Positions 20,921 to 28,934 of a stretch of DNA of 64,000 nucleotides are shown one piece after another. The notes beneath the pieces were generated by a model. The model searched no databases. It was not told the DNA's origin and saw only the letters and a list, made by a program, of their open reading frames with translations. The stretch is from Pseudomonas iridis (lineage in GTDB: Bacteria > Pseudomonadota > Gammaproteobacteria > Pseudomonadales > Pseudomonadaceae). Position 1 is the first letter of the stretch; each line of letters starts with the position of its first letter. The stretch covers positions 682,001 through 746,000 of the forward strand of contig NZ_JACXXO010000001.1 in the NCBI RefSeq assembly GCF_017980685.1. Direction: 5' to 3'. The translations under genes were made by a program, and so were the position numbers.

Positions 20921-21547
20921 ATGACCGCCCCCGAACTCGACCCGGCACTGGATAACTTCCGGGCCATCGCCGACGCCATCGCCACGCTGTTCTTTCCCCA
21001 CGCCGAAGTGGTGCTGCACGATTTGCGCACGCAAAAAGTCGACTACATCGCTAATAACCTGTCCAAACGCGAGATCGGTGACGAGTCGTCACTTGAAGAC
21101 ATGCTCAGCGAGGATGTCAGCGAGCGGAACATCGGCCCGTACGAAAAACTCAACTGGGATGGTCAGAAAATTCGCAGCCTGAGCAGCGTATTGCGCGACA
21201 GCGAAGGCCTGCCGCTGGCGGTGCTGTGTATCAACCTGAATATTTCGCTGTTCGAGAATGCCAAGGCTGCGCTGGACCTGTTCCTGTCGCCGAGCAAATT
21301 GATCCCGCAACCGGACTCACTGTTTCGCGATGACTGGCAGGAGCGCATCAACACGTTCCTGCACGCCTGGCTGCGCGAGCGCCAACTGAGCCTGAATCTG
21401 CTGACCCGCGATCACAAACGTGAACTGGTGCTGGCACTGCATGCCGAGGGCGCGTTCAAGGGCAAGAGTGCCTCGAACTACGTGGCCAATGTGCTGAACA
21501 TGGGCCGGGCGACGGTGTACAAACACCTGAAGGAATTAAAGGGCTGA
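20921..21547 (+). CDS. dauR: DauR, YheO-type PAS/HTH transcriptional regulator
   Basis: A 208-residue regulator with an N-terminal YheO-like PAS domain (FPHAEVVLHDLRTQKVDYIA, then NNLSKREIGDESSL) and a C-terminal HTH (FKGKSASNYVANVLNMGRAT, then VYKHLKEL). In P. aeruginosa DauR represses dauBAR and is relieved by 2-ketoarginine. ATG 20921 is preceded by TGGAG at somewhat long spacing; the upstream frame extension is not family-like. It is the third gene of the cluster. Confidence 0.9.
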   Translation: MTAPELDPALDNFRAIADAIATLFFPHAEVVLHDLRTQKVDYIANNLSKREIGDESSLEDMLSEDVSERNIGPYEKLNWDGQKIRSLSSVLRDSEGLPLAVLCINLNISLFENAKAALDLFLSPSKLIPQPDSLFRDDWQERINTFLHAWLRERQLSLNLLTRDHKRELVLALHAEGAFKGKSASNYVANVLNMGRATVYKHLKELKG

Positions 21548-21571
21548 AGAGCCGCGGTGATGGATCTGACC

Positions 21572-21665
21572 CCATCGCTGGCAAGCCAGCTCCCAGAGGG
21601 ATTTTGATGTACACAAAATCTGTGTACGACTCGATCACTGTGGGAGCTGGCTTGCCAGCGATAGC
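21572..21665. repeat. REP pair, GGCAAGCCAGC family
   Basis: Arms CATCGCTGGCAAGCCAGC and TGTGGGAGCTGGCTTGCC flank a centre that itself contains the inverted GTACACA/TGTGTAC. It lies between the converging dauR and binding-protein genes. Confidence 0.9.
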
Positions 21666-21671
21666 GGACGA

Positions 21672-22448
21672 TCAGTCGCCGTAAATGTCCGACTTGAAAT
21701 ACTTGTCGGAAATCTTCTGATATTCGCCACTCGCGCGAATGCCATCGATGGCGCTATTCAACTGGCTGACCAGCTCAGTATTACCCTTGCGCACCGCAAT
21801 CCCCGCCCCCTCGCCGACATACTTTGGATCCTTCAGCTCCGGCCCGACGAACGCATAGCCCTTGCCGCGTGGCATCGACAGAAAGTCATTCAGCGGAATG
21901 GTGTCGGCAAAAATCGCATCAAGGCGACCGGCTGCCAGGTCCATGTAGATCTCTTCGTTATTGCTGTAGCGCTTGACGTTGACGCCCTTGGGCTCGAACA
22001 CCTCGGTGGCATAGCGGTCGGTGGTGGTTGCGCGCTGCACGCCGACATTCTTGCCCTTGAGGCTGGCGTATTGATCATCGACCGTGGCGCCGTCCTTCAT
22101 CACCAGCCGCGAGGACGTGAAGTAGTACTTGTGGGTGAAATCCACCGACTTCTTGCGGTCTTCGTTGATGGTCATGGACGACAGTGCCATGTCGATTTTC
22201 TTCACTTTGAGCGAAGGAATCAGACCGTCGAACTCACCCTCGACCCACACGCACTTGGCCTTCATCTGCGCGCACAGGGCATTGCCGATGTCGTAGTCGA
22301 AACCGACGATTTCGCCTTTGTCGGTTTTCGAGGCGAATGGCGGGTAAGCCGCTTCAATGCCGATACGCAGGGTTTTCTCGGCGGCGAACACGCTGCTGGA
22401 AGCCAAAAGGCTAAGGGCCAGACCGGTGATGAGGGGAAGTTTCTTCAT
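21672..22448 (-). CDS. Basic amino-acid periplasmic binding protein (ArgT/HisJ type)
   Basis: A 258-residue solute-binding protein. Signal peptide [19 protein letters not shown] is cleaved near residue 22. The mature family 3 domain begins [18 protein letters not shown] and includes [34 protein letters not shown] and [13 protein letters not shown]. Such proteins bind arginine, lysine, ornithine or histidine. Its place beside dauBAR, also seen in P. aeruginosa, suggests D- or L-arginine uptake. No permease or ATPase gene is adjacent, so it must share a transporter. Confidence 0.88.
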   Translation of the reverse strand: MKKLPLITGLALSLLASSSVFAAEKTLRIGIEAAYPPFASKTDKGEIVGFDYDIGNALCAQMKAKCVWVEGEFDGLIPSLKVKKIDMALSSMTINEDRKKSVDFTHKYYFTSSRLVMKDGATVDDQYASLKGKNVGVQRATTTDRYATEVFEPKGVNVKRYSNNEEIYMDLAAGRLDAIFADTIPLNDFLSMPRGKGYAFVGPELKDPKYVGEGAGIAVRKGNTELVSQLNSAIDGIRASGEYQKISDKYFKSDIYGD

Positions 22449-22629
22449 GTTCGTTCTCTCGCGGGTTGTTGTTGGTTTGGCAAGATGAAGAAGAGCAGCT
22501 GGGAGCGGGGAGCTACGAGCGGCAAGACGAAGCTTTTTTGTACTTGGAAATCCATATTGGACTTATAGGTACAAATCGTCAATTAGGGAGGAGAGAGTGT
22601 CTGCGAGGTTTTTGGTGTTGCAGATGACC

Positions 22630-22724
22630 TCATCGCTGGCAAGCCAGCTCCCACAGTCTTTCGCGTCGTGCATATATTTTTTGCGCACCACTGAAACCTG
22701 TGGGAGCTGGCTTGCCAGCGATGA
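22630..22724. repeat. REP pair, GGCAAGCCAGC family
   Basis: CATCGCTGGCAAGCCAGCTC at the left and GAGCTGGCTTGCCAGCGATG at the right, about 50 bp apart. It is the main content of the 298-bp gap between the binding-protein gene and moaE. Confidence 0.9.
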
Positions 22725-22746
22725 CTGACTGAAGAACCCTACAGGA

Positions 22747-23199
22747 CTATTTGTTCCAGCGATCCGCCGCCGCATGATCACTGTCGCGCCCTTCCACCCA
22801 GCACGGGCCGTCACTGGTGTTTTCCTTCTTCCAGAACGGTGCGCGGGTTTTCAGGTAATCCATGACGAAGGCGCAGGCGTCGAACGCAGCCTGGCGATGG
22901 GCGCTGGCAGCGCCGACAAACACGATCGGCTCGCCCGGTTCCAGCGCGCCGATGCGGTGCAGCACTTCCAGTTTCAGCAACGGCCAGCGCTGCTCGGCCT
23001 CGATGGCGATCTTGCCGAGGGCTTTTTCAGTCATGCCCGGATAGTGTTCGAGGAACATCCCCGCCACATCCAGGCCATCGTTGAAGTCGCGCACGTAACC
23101 GACGAAGCTCACCACCGCGCCGACGCCGACATTGGCCGCGTGCATCGCATTGACTTGCGCACCCGGATCGAACGGCGTGGCCTGGACACGAATCGCCAT
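22747..23199 (-). CDS. moaE: Molybdopterin synthase catalytic subunit MoaE
   Basis: A 150-residue large subunit that inserts two sulfurs into precursor Z (cyclic pyranopterin monophosphate). Family landmarks are GAVVSFVGYVRDFN, LEHYPGMTEKAL, HRIGALEPGEPIVFVGAASA, HRQAAFDACAFVMDYLKT, APFWKKE and the terminal W-rich tail. It is the last gene of moaCDE, 3 bp after moaD. Confidence 0.95.
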   Translation of the reverse strand: MAIRVQATPFDPGAQVNAMHAANVGVGAVVSFVGYVRDFNDGLDVAGMFLEHYPGMTEKALGKIAIEAEQRWPLLKLEVLHRIGALEPGEPIVFVGAASAHRQAAFDACAFVMDYLKTRAPFWKKENTSDGPCWVEGRDSDHAAADRWNK

Positions 23200-23202
23200 G
23201 GA

Positions 23203-23445
23203 TCAGCCTCCGGTCACAGTGGGGAAAAACGCCACTTCGTCACCCTCGACCACCGGTTCGTCGAGCTGGCACAAGTCTTCGTTGCGTGCGCACATCAGGT
23301 TCTGCTCGCTCAATACCTCGGCGCCTTCACGCTGCGCCAACAGCGCGCGCACGTCATCGACGGTGGTGAAATCACCGTCGACCGTTACCGAGTCAACGCC
23401 CAGCGCTTCACGGTAACGGGCAAAAAACTTAACTGTCAGCTTCAT
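23203..23445 (-). CDS. moaD: Molybdopterin synthase sulfur-carrier subunit MoaD
   Basis: An 80-residue ubiquitin-like sulfur carrier: [18 protein letters not shown] at the start and [11 protein letters not shown] at the end. The C-terminal Gly-Gly is the thiocarboxylation site. The ATG (23445) overlaps the moaC stop by 4 bp, fixing the start. It pairs with MoaE. Confidence 0.95.
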   Translation of the reverse strand: MKLTVKFFARYREALGVDSVTVDGDFTTVDDVRALLAQREGAEVLSEQNLMCARNEDLCQLDEPVVEGDEVAFFPTVTGG

Positions 23446-23915
23446 GCTTGATCCGCCTGAAAGTGCCCGCTCTTGCCGCCAACCTTTTCCAGCAGACGCA
23501 CGCTGTCGATGGTCATGCCGCGATCCACCGCTTTGCACATGTCATAGATAGTCAGCGCGGCGACGCTGGCAGCGGTCAGCGCTTCCATCTCGACGCCGGT
23601 CTGCCCGGACAATTTGCAACGGGCGACGATGCGCACGGTGTCTTCGCCTTCAGCGCTGAGCTCGACTTTGACGCCAGTGAGCATCAGCGGATGGCACAGG
23701 GGAATCAGATCGCTGGTTTTCTTCGCCGCCTGAATGCCTGCAATGCGCGCGACGGCAAATACGTCGCCTTTGGGATGGCCGCCACTGACGATCATCTGCA
23801 ACGTTTCGGGGAGCATGCGCACCAGCGCTTGGGCCGTCGCTTCACGAAACGTCACGGCTTTTTCAGTGACGTCGACCATGTTGGCGCGACCTTGGGAATC
23901 GAGATGAGTCAGCAC
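23442..23915 (-). CDS. moaC: Cyclic pyranopterin monophosphate synthase MoaC
   Basis: A 157-residue enzyme of molybdenum cofactor biosynthesis that turns the MoaA product into cyclic pyranopterin monophosphate. Conserved blocks are [51 protein letters not shown] and [20 protein letters not shown], then CKAVDRGM with the catalytic Lys/Asp region. First gene of moaCDE; moaA and moaB are not in the window. Confidence 0.95.
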   Translation of the reverse strand: MLTHLDSQGRANMVDVTEKAVTFREATAQALVRMLPETLQMIVSGGHPKGDVFAVARIAGIQAAKKTSDLIPLCHPLMLTGVKVELSAEGEDTVRIVARCKLSGQTGVEMEALTAASVAALTIYDMCKAVDRGMTIDSVRLLEKVGGKSGHFQADQA

Positions 23916-23998
23916 GGGATTACTCCTGATCAGGAGCGGGGATTGTAAACCTGCGAGTCAAATTTCCGCATCATTGATTATGAAATCACCACCAATCC

Positions 23999-24086
23999 AG
24001 TGGGAGCGAGCCTGCTCGCGAAAGCGGAGTGTCAGGCAACATCAATGTGACTGATACACCGCTTTCGCGAGCAGGCTCGCTCCCAC
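23999..24086. repeat. REP pair (REPIN), CTCGCGA family
   Basis: GTGGGAGCGAGCCTGCTCGC and GCGAGCAGGCTCGCTCCCAC flank a centre with inverted GTGTCAG/CTGATAC-type sequence. It lies upstream of moaC, before the phoH terminator. Confidence 0.92.
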
Positions 24087-24108
24087 CTTTTGATTTTGCA
24101 TTCACGCA

Positions 24109-24143
24109 TAAAAAAACCGGGCGGCTTTTGGCCGCCCGGTTTG
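24109..24143 (-). terminator. Terminator of the PIN-PhoH gene
   Basis: A perfect 10-bp stem ACCGGGCGGC/GCCGCCCGGT, followed on the minus strand by TTTTTTT. Confidence 0.92.
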
Positions 24144-24153
24144 TTGCGAAGGA

Positions 24154-25545
24154 CTACAAATGCGTTTCGGCGTATTCAGCCAGGATCGAGCGAGGCACCC
24201 CTTGCAGGGTGATGTGCACACCGTTGGGGAAATCCTTGAAGCGTTCGGTCAGGTAGGTCAGCCCGGAGCTGGTCGCGGACAGGTAAGGGGTGTCGATCTG
24301 TGCGAGGTTACCCAGGCACACCACTTTGGAACCAGCGCCGGCACGGGTGATGATGGTTTTCATCTGGTGCGGCGTGAGGTTCTGGCATTCGTCGATAAGG
24401 ATCAGGCTCTGCTGGAAGCTGCGACCGCGAATGTAGTTGAGCGATTTGAACTGCAACGGCACTTTGCTGAGGATGTAATCGACGCTGCCATGGGTGTTTT
24501 CGTCATCCATGTGCAAGGCTTCGAGGTTGTCGGTGATAGCGCCCAGCCAAGGCTCCATTTTTTCCGCTTCGGTGCCGGGGAGGAAACCGATTTCCTGGTC
24601 CAGGCCCTGTACGCTGCGGGTGGCGATGATGCGCCGATAACGCTTGCTGACCATGGTCTGCTCGATCGCAGCGGCCAACGCCAGAATGGTTTTACCGGAA
24701 CCGGCCGCGCCCGACAGGTTGACCAGATGGATGTCCGGATCGAGCAGCGCGTACAGCGCCAGGCTCTGGTAGATGTCACGCGGCTTCAGGCCCCAGGCTT
24801 CCTGGTGCAAGAGGGGTTCCTGATGCAGATCGAGAATCAGCAGGCGGTCTTCGTCAATCTCCTTGATCCAGCCAACGAAGCCCTGTTCGTCGATGATGAA
24901 CTCATTGATATGCACCGCCGGCAAGTTGTCGATCAACTTCACTTCGTGCCATGTGCGACCGTGGTCCTGACGGGTTTCAACCTTGCTCACCAGGTCCCAG
25001 AAAGAGCCGGTCATGTTGTGATAACCGTTGGGCAGCAGGGACACGTCATCGACCAGTTGGTCGGTGCTGTAATCCTCGGCCGCGATCCCGCAGGCGCGCG
25101 CCTTGAGGCGCATGTTGATGTCTTTGGTCACCAGAACCACAGGTTTCTGCGGATCACGGGTGTGCATATCGATGAGTTGGTTGATGATTTTATTGTCGTT
25201 CAGATGCTCGGGCAGAATCAGGTTCGATTCGGCCTGCTTGCTCATCAGAATTGACAGCAAGCCCTTCGGACCGCCCTTGCCGCGCTGAATCGGCACACCC
25301 AGCTCGACGTCCTCGGGGGAGGCATCGCCCAGGGTCTTGTCGATCAGCCGGATGGCCTGGCGGCATTCGGCGGCAACGCTGTGATGCCCGCTCTTGAGCT
25401 TGTCCAGCTCTTCCAGCACGGTCATCGGGATGGCGACGTGGTGTTCTTCGAAATTAAGCAGGGCGTTTGGATCGTGAATCAATACGTTGGTATCGAGTAC
25501 ATAAAGGATTGGCTGGTTGGAAGGGCTACGTCCGTGATCATCCAT
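24154..25545 (-). CDS. PhoH-family PIN-ATPase (PhoH2 type)
   Basis: A 463-residue fusion of an N-terminal PIN ribonuclease domain (ILYVLDTNVLIHDPNAL with the first acidic residue; VVLVTKDINMRLKA) and a C-terminal PhoH ATPase domain (LSGAAGSGKTILALAAA, Walker A; QSLILIDECQNLTPHQMK, Walker B). PhoH2 proteins studied elsewhere unwind and cleave RNA in an ATP-dependent way. The frame reaches 25545 with MDDHGRSPSNQP. Monocistronic with its own terminator. Confidence 0.92.
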   Translation of the reverse strand: MDDHGRSPSNQPILYVLDTNVLIHDPNALLNFEEHHVAIPMTVLEELDKLKSGHHSVAAECRQAIRLIDKTLGDASPEDVELGVPIQRGKGGPKGLLSILMSKQAESNLILPEHLNDNKIINQLIDMHTRDPQKPVVLVTKDINMRLKARACGIAAEDYSTDQLVDDVSLLPNGYHNMTGSFWDLVSKVETRQDHGRTWHEVKLIDNLPAVHINEFIIDEQGFVGWIKEIDEDRLLILDLHQEPLLHQEAWGLKPRDIYQSLALYALLDPDIHLVNLSGAAGSGKTILALAAAIEQTMVSKRYRRIIATRSVQGLDQEIGFLPGTEAEKMEPWLGAITDNLEALHMDDENTHGSVDYILSKVPLQFKSLNYIRGRSFQQSLILIDECQNLTPHQMKTIITRAGAGSKVVCLGNLAQIDTPYLSATSSGLTYLTERFKDFPNGVHITLQGVPRSILAEYAETHL

Positions 25546-25894
25546 ACTCGGTCACCTTTGTCAGAGCCATTCGACGCAATACCTCTACAGTGCTGCGCCT
25601 CGAAGTGACTGCCGATTCATCTGCCGGGCTTTTATTGAAAGAGGCAGGTGACTTGCACACAAAGTGGGTCTTGGAAGACGCCACCTGTGTTGCAGGTTTC
25701 GGCGGTCTGTCTTCGTAATACTCCAAAACCCATGACAGGAAAAAGCACTTTGACGGTTTTTTGAAGTTTATTTTGCAGAGTGACGAAAAGCCCTTGGCGG
25801 ACTGTCCAGACCTCGCTAAAGTCGGAAGTCCGCCTGCATCGAATTCTGCAAAAAAATCGCCCCAAGCCCAATGTTTTCGGGCTTTCTTAGTTTC
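25546..25894. other. Intergenic region upstream of the PIN-PhoH gene
   Basis: 349 bp without a supportable gene. It holds the promoter of the leftward PIN-PhoH gene. Near its right end AAGCCC/GGGCTT (25864-25883) forms a weak stem that may act as the terminator of the deacetylase-like gene, although the minus-strand T run sits 8 nt from the stem. No repeat family was recognised. Confidence 0.4.
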
Positions 25895-27019
25895 TCAGCG
25901 AAACCCGTCCAGACAGTCTTCCCAACCGATGCCGCTTTGCGCGGTTTGCGTGATCAGCCACGGCATGGCGGTCTTCACGGCATCCTGTTTCATGTTGAAA
26001 TTGATCACCCCGTGACGCCACAACAGCATCAGGGTCAGCACTCGCTGCGCACTCTGCGGACCTTTGAGTTTGCCTGCACCGTCCGCGGCATCGATGTCCC
26101 ACAGCGCCACTTGCAGGCCCTGCGTGTTAAAGAAGCCTTTTGCATCGCTGCGCCGCTGGCCATCCGGCGGACGGAACAGCGGTACATAATTTTCCGGCAG
26201 TTTGTTCTTCACCAGATCGGCACTGCGGCGCACCGAATCCTGCCAGTCCTGCCAATGGCTGTGGGAGCGGAACTCCCAACCCTGCACGCCGACGCATTGC
26301 TGCGAGAACGTCGCTTGCAGGCCGCTCACGGAACGGTCACCCAGTCGCGCCTGAACATCCTTGCCCAACATGAAGAACGTACCGCTCATGCTGGCCTTGC
26401 GCAGGTACTCGGTGAGCCAGTCGGTGTTGTCCGGTTGCGCGTTGGCGGCGCTGTCGAAAGTCAGCAGAAACAGTCGATCATGCATCTCCTCGCCGTTGCG
26501 CTCATAGTCGCCGAAACGATCGATTTCGCTGCTGGTCTGCGGGAACAACGCAGCCTTGCGCAGCAATTCGTCCAGGTACTGAAGATGGAAGATCCGGCTT
26601 GGCTCGGCCCACCTGGTGTAATAGCTGTCATCACTGACGACGAATTTGGCGGCCTGCTCACGCAGCGTAGGCAAGTCTTCGACGAGGAAGCAGAAAGAGG
26701 CGTCCTGATCGCAACTTTGCTGGGCGTAGTTGTAGTTGGCAAGCAAGCGCTGCCAAAGGCGCTCGCGCAGGCTGTTGACGGCATCCAGATTGACCGTGCG
26801 CAGGCCCAGACGCTGAGCCAACGCGGCCTCCGTCATCGATTCGGTGCCGAGCAAGCCGCGGGCAAACATGAGGATTTCCGCCCGTGAAGCGACGTCGAAC
26901 AGCGTCGGGCTGGTCAGTTGCTCAGGCCAGGTGCTGCGATCCAGCGTCGCCACATCGCCCGGCGCCGCGATGGCACCGAAGCTCAACAGCCACGCGGTGA
27001 ATAAAAGAACAATGCGCAA
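25895..27019 (-). CDS. Polysaccharide deacetylase-like (NodB-type) exported protein
   Basis: A 374-residue protein with a signal peptide (LFTAWLLSFGAIAA, cleaved near residue 19). A helical N-terminal half is followed by a divergent NodB/CE4 domain: LLTFDSAANAQPD (usual TFDD is TFDS here), FRSHSHWQDW (His-x3-His metal site, read as HSH) and PLFRPPDGQRRSD, then ALWDIDAADG. The altered first aspartate makes catalysis uncertain. Substrate is unknown; the protein may act on periplasmic polysaccharide. A lone gene upstream of a repeat-filled gap. Confidence 0.75.
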   Translation of the reverse strand: MRIVLLFTAWLLSFGAIAAPGDVATLDRSTWPEQLTSPTLFDVASRAEILMFARGLLGTESMTEAALAQRLGLRTVNLDAVNSLRERLWQRLLANYNYAQQSCDQDASFCFLVEDLPTLREQAAKFVVSDDSYYTRWAEPSRIFHLQYLDELLRKAALFPQTSSEIDRFGDYERNGEEMHDRLFLLTFDSAANAQPDNTDWLTEYLRKASMSGTFFMLGKDVQARLGDRSVSGLQATFSQQCVGVQGWEFRSHSHWQDWQDSVRRSADLVKNKLPENYVPLFRPPDGQRRSDAKGFFNTQGLQVALWDIDAADGAGKLKGPQSAQRVLTLMLLWRHGVINFNMKQDAVKTAMPWLITQTAQSGIGWEDCLDGFR

Positions 27020-27079
27020 TGGGGTGTCTCCGTTACAAACCCGGGCGGCACTATAGCTGATGTGCAGGGTACAAGGACG

Positions 27080-27231
27080 CTACCCTCACCCCAGCCCTCT
27101 CCCGGGGGGAGAGGGAGCCGATCTTCGTTGATTTCAAAATTTGAGTTCGACTCGATAGCTCAGGTCGGCGGATATCGAAAGAACAACCCGGTCGGTCCCC
27201 TCTCCCTCCGGGAGAGGGTTAGGGTGAGGGA
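27080..27231. repeat. Inverted pair of CCCTCACCC...CTCTCCC repeats
   Basis: CCCTCACCCCAGCCCTCTCC (27083 onward) is inverted with GGAGAGGGTTAGGGTGAGGG (27212-27231), about 110 bp between outer ends. Each arm also contains a small hairpin (CTCTCCCGGGGGGAGAG; CTCTCCCTCCGGGAGAG). It is a dispersed repeat of another family than the REPs and occupies most of the gap between the deacetylase-like gene and yaaA. Confidence 0.8.
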
Positions 27232-27345
27232 AAAATCCACCAGCCGTCGCAAATGCCCGAGCTTACCCCTGCCTATAACCCCCATAGCTGGAGTCAACAC
27301 CGACAACCCCCTAGAATCGCCTCCACGATTAAAGGAGACGACTTC

Positions 27346-28125
27346 ATGCTGATGGTGATTTCCCCCGCCAAGACCCTCGATTACGAAACGCCGCCGGCAA
27401 CCCAGCGCTTCACCCAGCCGCAATATCTGGACCATTCCCAGGAACTGATCCAGCAGTTGCGTGAGCTATCGCCGGCGCAGATCAGCGAGCTGATGCACGT
27501 CTCCGACAAGATCGGCGGGCTCAATGCCGCGCGTTTCGGCAGCTGGACGCCAGCGTTCACCCCGCAAAACGCCAAGCAGGCGCTGCTCGCGTTCAAGGGT
27601 GACGTCTACACCGGTCTCGACGCGCAGTCCTTCAGCGAAGCGAATTTCGATTACGCGCAAAAACACCTGCGCATGCTCTCCGGCCTCTATGGCCTGCTGC
27701 GCCCACTGGACTTGATGCAACCGTATCGACTGGAGATGGGCACCAAACTGGCCAACGCGCGCGGCAAGGATTTGTACGCGTTCTGGGGCACGCGCATCAG
27801 TGAATGGCTGAATGAAGCATTGGCCGAGCAGGGCGATGATTTGCTGCTCAACCTGGCGTCCAACGAGTACTTTTCAGCTGTCAAACGCACCGCGTTGACT
27901 GCGCGAATCATCAATGCCGATTTCAAGGATCTGAAAAACGGCCAGTACAAGATCATCAGCTTCTACGCAAAAAAGGCCCGTGGCCTGATGAGCCGTTTCG
28001 TGATCCAGGAAGGCATCAACGATCCCGCCCAGCTCAAGCAGTTCGATGTTCAGGGTTATCGTTACAGTGCTGAACAGTCGAAACCGGACAATCTGGTGTT
28101 TTTGCGCGATCACGCCCCCGAATAA
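27346..28125 (+). CDS. yaaA: Peroxide stress protein YaaA (DUF328)
   Basis: A 259-residue cytoplasmic protein of the YaaA/DUF328 family, which in E. coli limits free iron during peroxide stress and binds DNA. Landmarks are [48 protein letters not shown], and [22 protein letters not shown] precedes ATG 27346; the longer frame upstream is not conserved. A 12-bp stem-loop follows the stop. Confidence 0.95.
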   Translation: MLMVISPAKTLDYETPPATQRFTQPQYLDHSQELIQQLRELSPAQISELMHVSDKIGGLNAARFGSWTPAFTPQNAKQALLAFKGDVYTGLDAQSFSEANFDYAQKHLRMLSGLYGLLRPLDLMQPYRLEMGTKLANARGKDLYAFWGTRISEWLNEALAEQGDDLLLNLASNEYFSAVKRTALTARIINADFKDLKNGQYKIISFYAKKARGLMSRFVIQEGINDPAQLKQFDVQGYRYSAEQSKPDNLVFLRDHAPE

Positions 28126-28136
28126 AGCATGCCTAT

Positions 28137-28166
28137 TGCACGACTCTTTCTACCAAGAGTCGTGCA
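28137..28166 (+). terminator. Stem-loop after yaaA
   Basis: A perfect 12-bp stem TGCACGACTCTT/AAGAGTCGTGCA with loop TCTACC lies 11 bp after the stop. No U run follows, so intrinsic termination is uncertain. Confidence 0.5.
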
Positions 28167-28205
28167 GCTCGCACGATGTCGAAAATCCCTCGCCACATAT
28201 GCCAT

Positions 28206-28223
28206 TTTTATGGCGCCATAAAA
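28206..28223. promoter_or_regulatory. 18-bp perfect palindrome upstream of algD
   Basis: TTTTATGGCGCCATAAAA is perfectly symmetric. It has the TGGC half-site also found in the downstream TGGCAC array. A regulator-binding site for algD is plausible. Confidence 0.5.
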
Positions 28224-28278
28224 TCAACCCCCTCTTTTCTAATGGTTAGTTTCACTCGACACTGATCATTTTTTTCAG

Positions 28279-28390
28279 TAGTGGCACCTAAATTTTTTCA
28301 CTGTAGTGGCACAAAACTATCTAATGTGATTATTCGCCTGTTATTAAAGGTCGAAAACGAAAGTGCCATCAATTTGAGATTAGTGCCATC
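28279..28390. promoter_or_regulatory. Four-element TGGCAC array upstream of the algD promoter
   Basis: Two copies of TAGTGGCAC (28279, 28304) face two inverted copies of AGTGCCATC (28362, 28382). The last pair is exactly 20 bp apart, two helical turns. The array ends about 45 bp before the AlgU-like promoter. AmrZ, a known algD regulator, recognises TGGCA-containing sites, so it is one candidate ligand. Confidence 0.5.
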
Positions 28391-28436
28391 TACGACAATA
28401 TTTCAAGAAATTTCAGCTTTCGCGATGAGTGGACAG

Positions 28437-28463
28437 GAACTTCGTCCAAATGCATAGCTCATA
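28437..28463 (+). promoter_or_regulatory. algD: AlgU (sigma-22) type promoter for the alginate operon
   Basis: GAACTT (28437-28442), a 16-nt spacer and TCATA (28459-28463) fit the envelope-stress sigma consensus GAACTT-N16/17-TCTGA. The algD promoter of P. aeruginosa is AlgU-dependent. The predicted start lies near 28470, giving a leader of about 465 nt. Confidence 0.65.
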
Positions 28464-28789
28464 CCACCGGTAACGATTCTCGCCGAGTTTGTACGAGATA
28501 ACTTACGCAGGGCAGATAGTCATGTAACCAAGTTGTCACAGCAACTTGCCTAGATGACTAACTAGTCTGAAAACAAACTGAAGTACAGGAGATACGCTCC
28601 ATTAATATCCCCTGCAAGGCCATGACCACGCCCCTATAAACGTGCTCGCCTGAGTACACAACCGCTTGATTTGTATGGCTATTCGCCTGACGTCAAGCGC
28701 GCAAACCGATTGCACCAAGGTCTCCAACAATGGAGATCGGCTGCATAACAGGGCAGGTCATAACAACAAGGCCTAGTTGCGCACACCTT

Positions 28790-28873
28790 GAGTGCACTTA
28801 TTTAGACACTCGAAAATTAGTATGCCTGCACACGGCATTGTGACGCCTGCGCGCCGCACTTTCGAGTGCACTT
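28790..28873 (+). other. Structured segment of the algD leader
   Basis: GAGTGCACTT occurs directly repeated at 28790 and 28864. CACTCGAAA (28807-28815) pairs with TTTCGAGTG (28860-28868), enclosing a small ATGCC/GGCAT hairpin. It lies 60-145 nt before the algD start and could modulate translation. No gene is seen in 28126-28934. Confidence 0.45.
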
Positions 28874-28934
28874 TTAACGCTGAACACCATTAACTCCGGC
28901 CTTCTTTGGCCTGATATATACAGAGGTAATTGCG

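Noticed and set aside
25856..25893. Clear intrinsic terminator for the deacetylase-like gene
   Set aside because: The AAGCCC/GGGCTT stem is short and the minus-strand T run is separated from it by 8 nt, so the call is too weak for its own feature.
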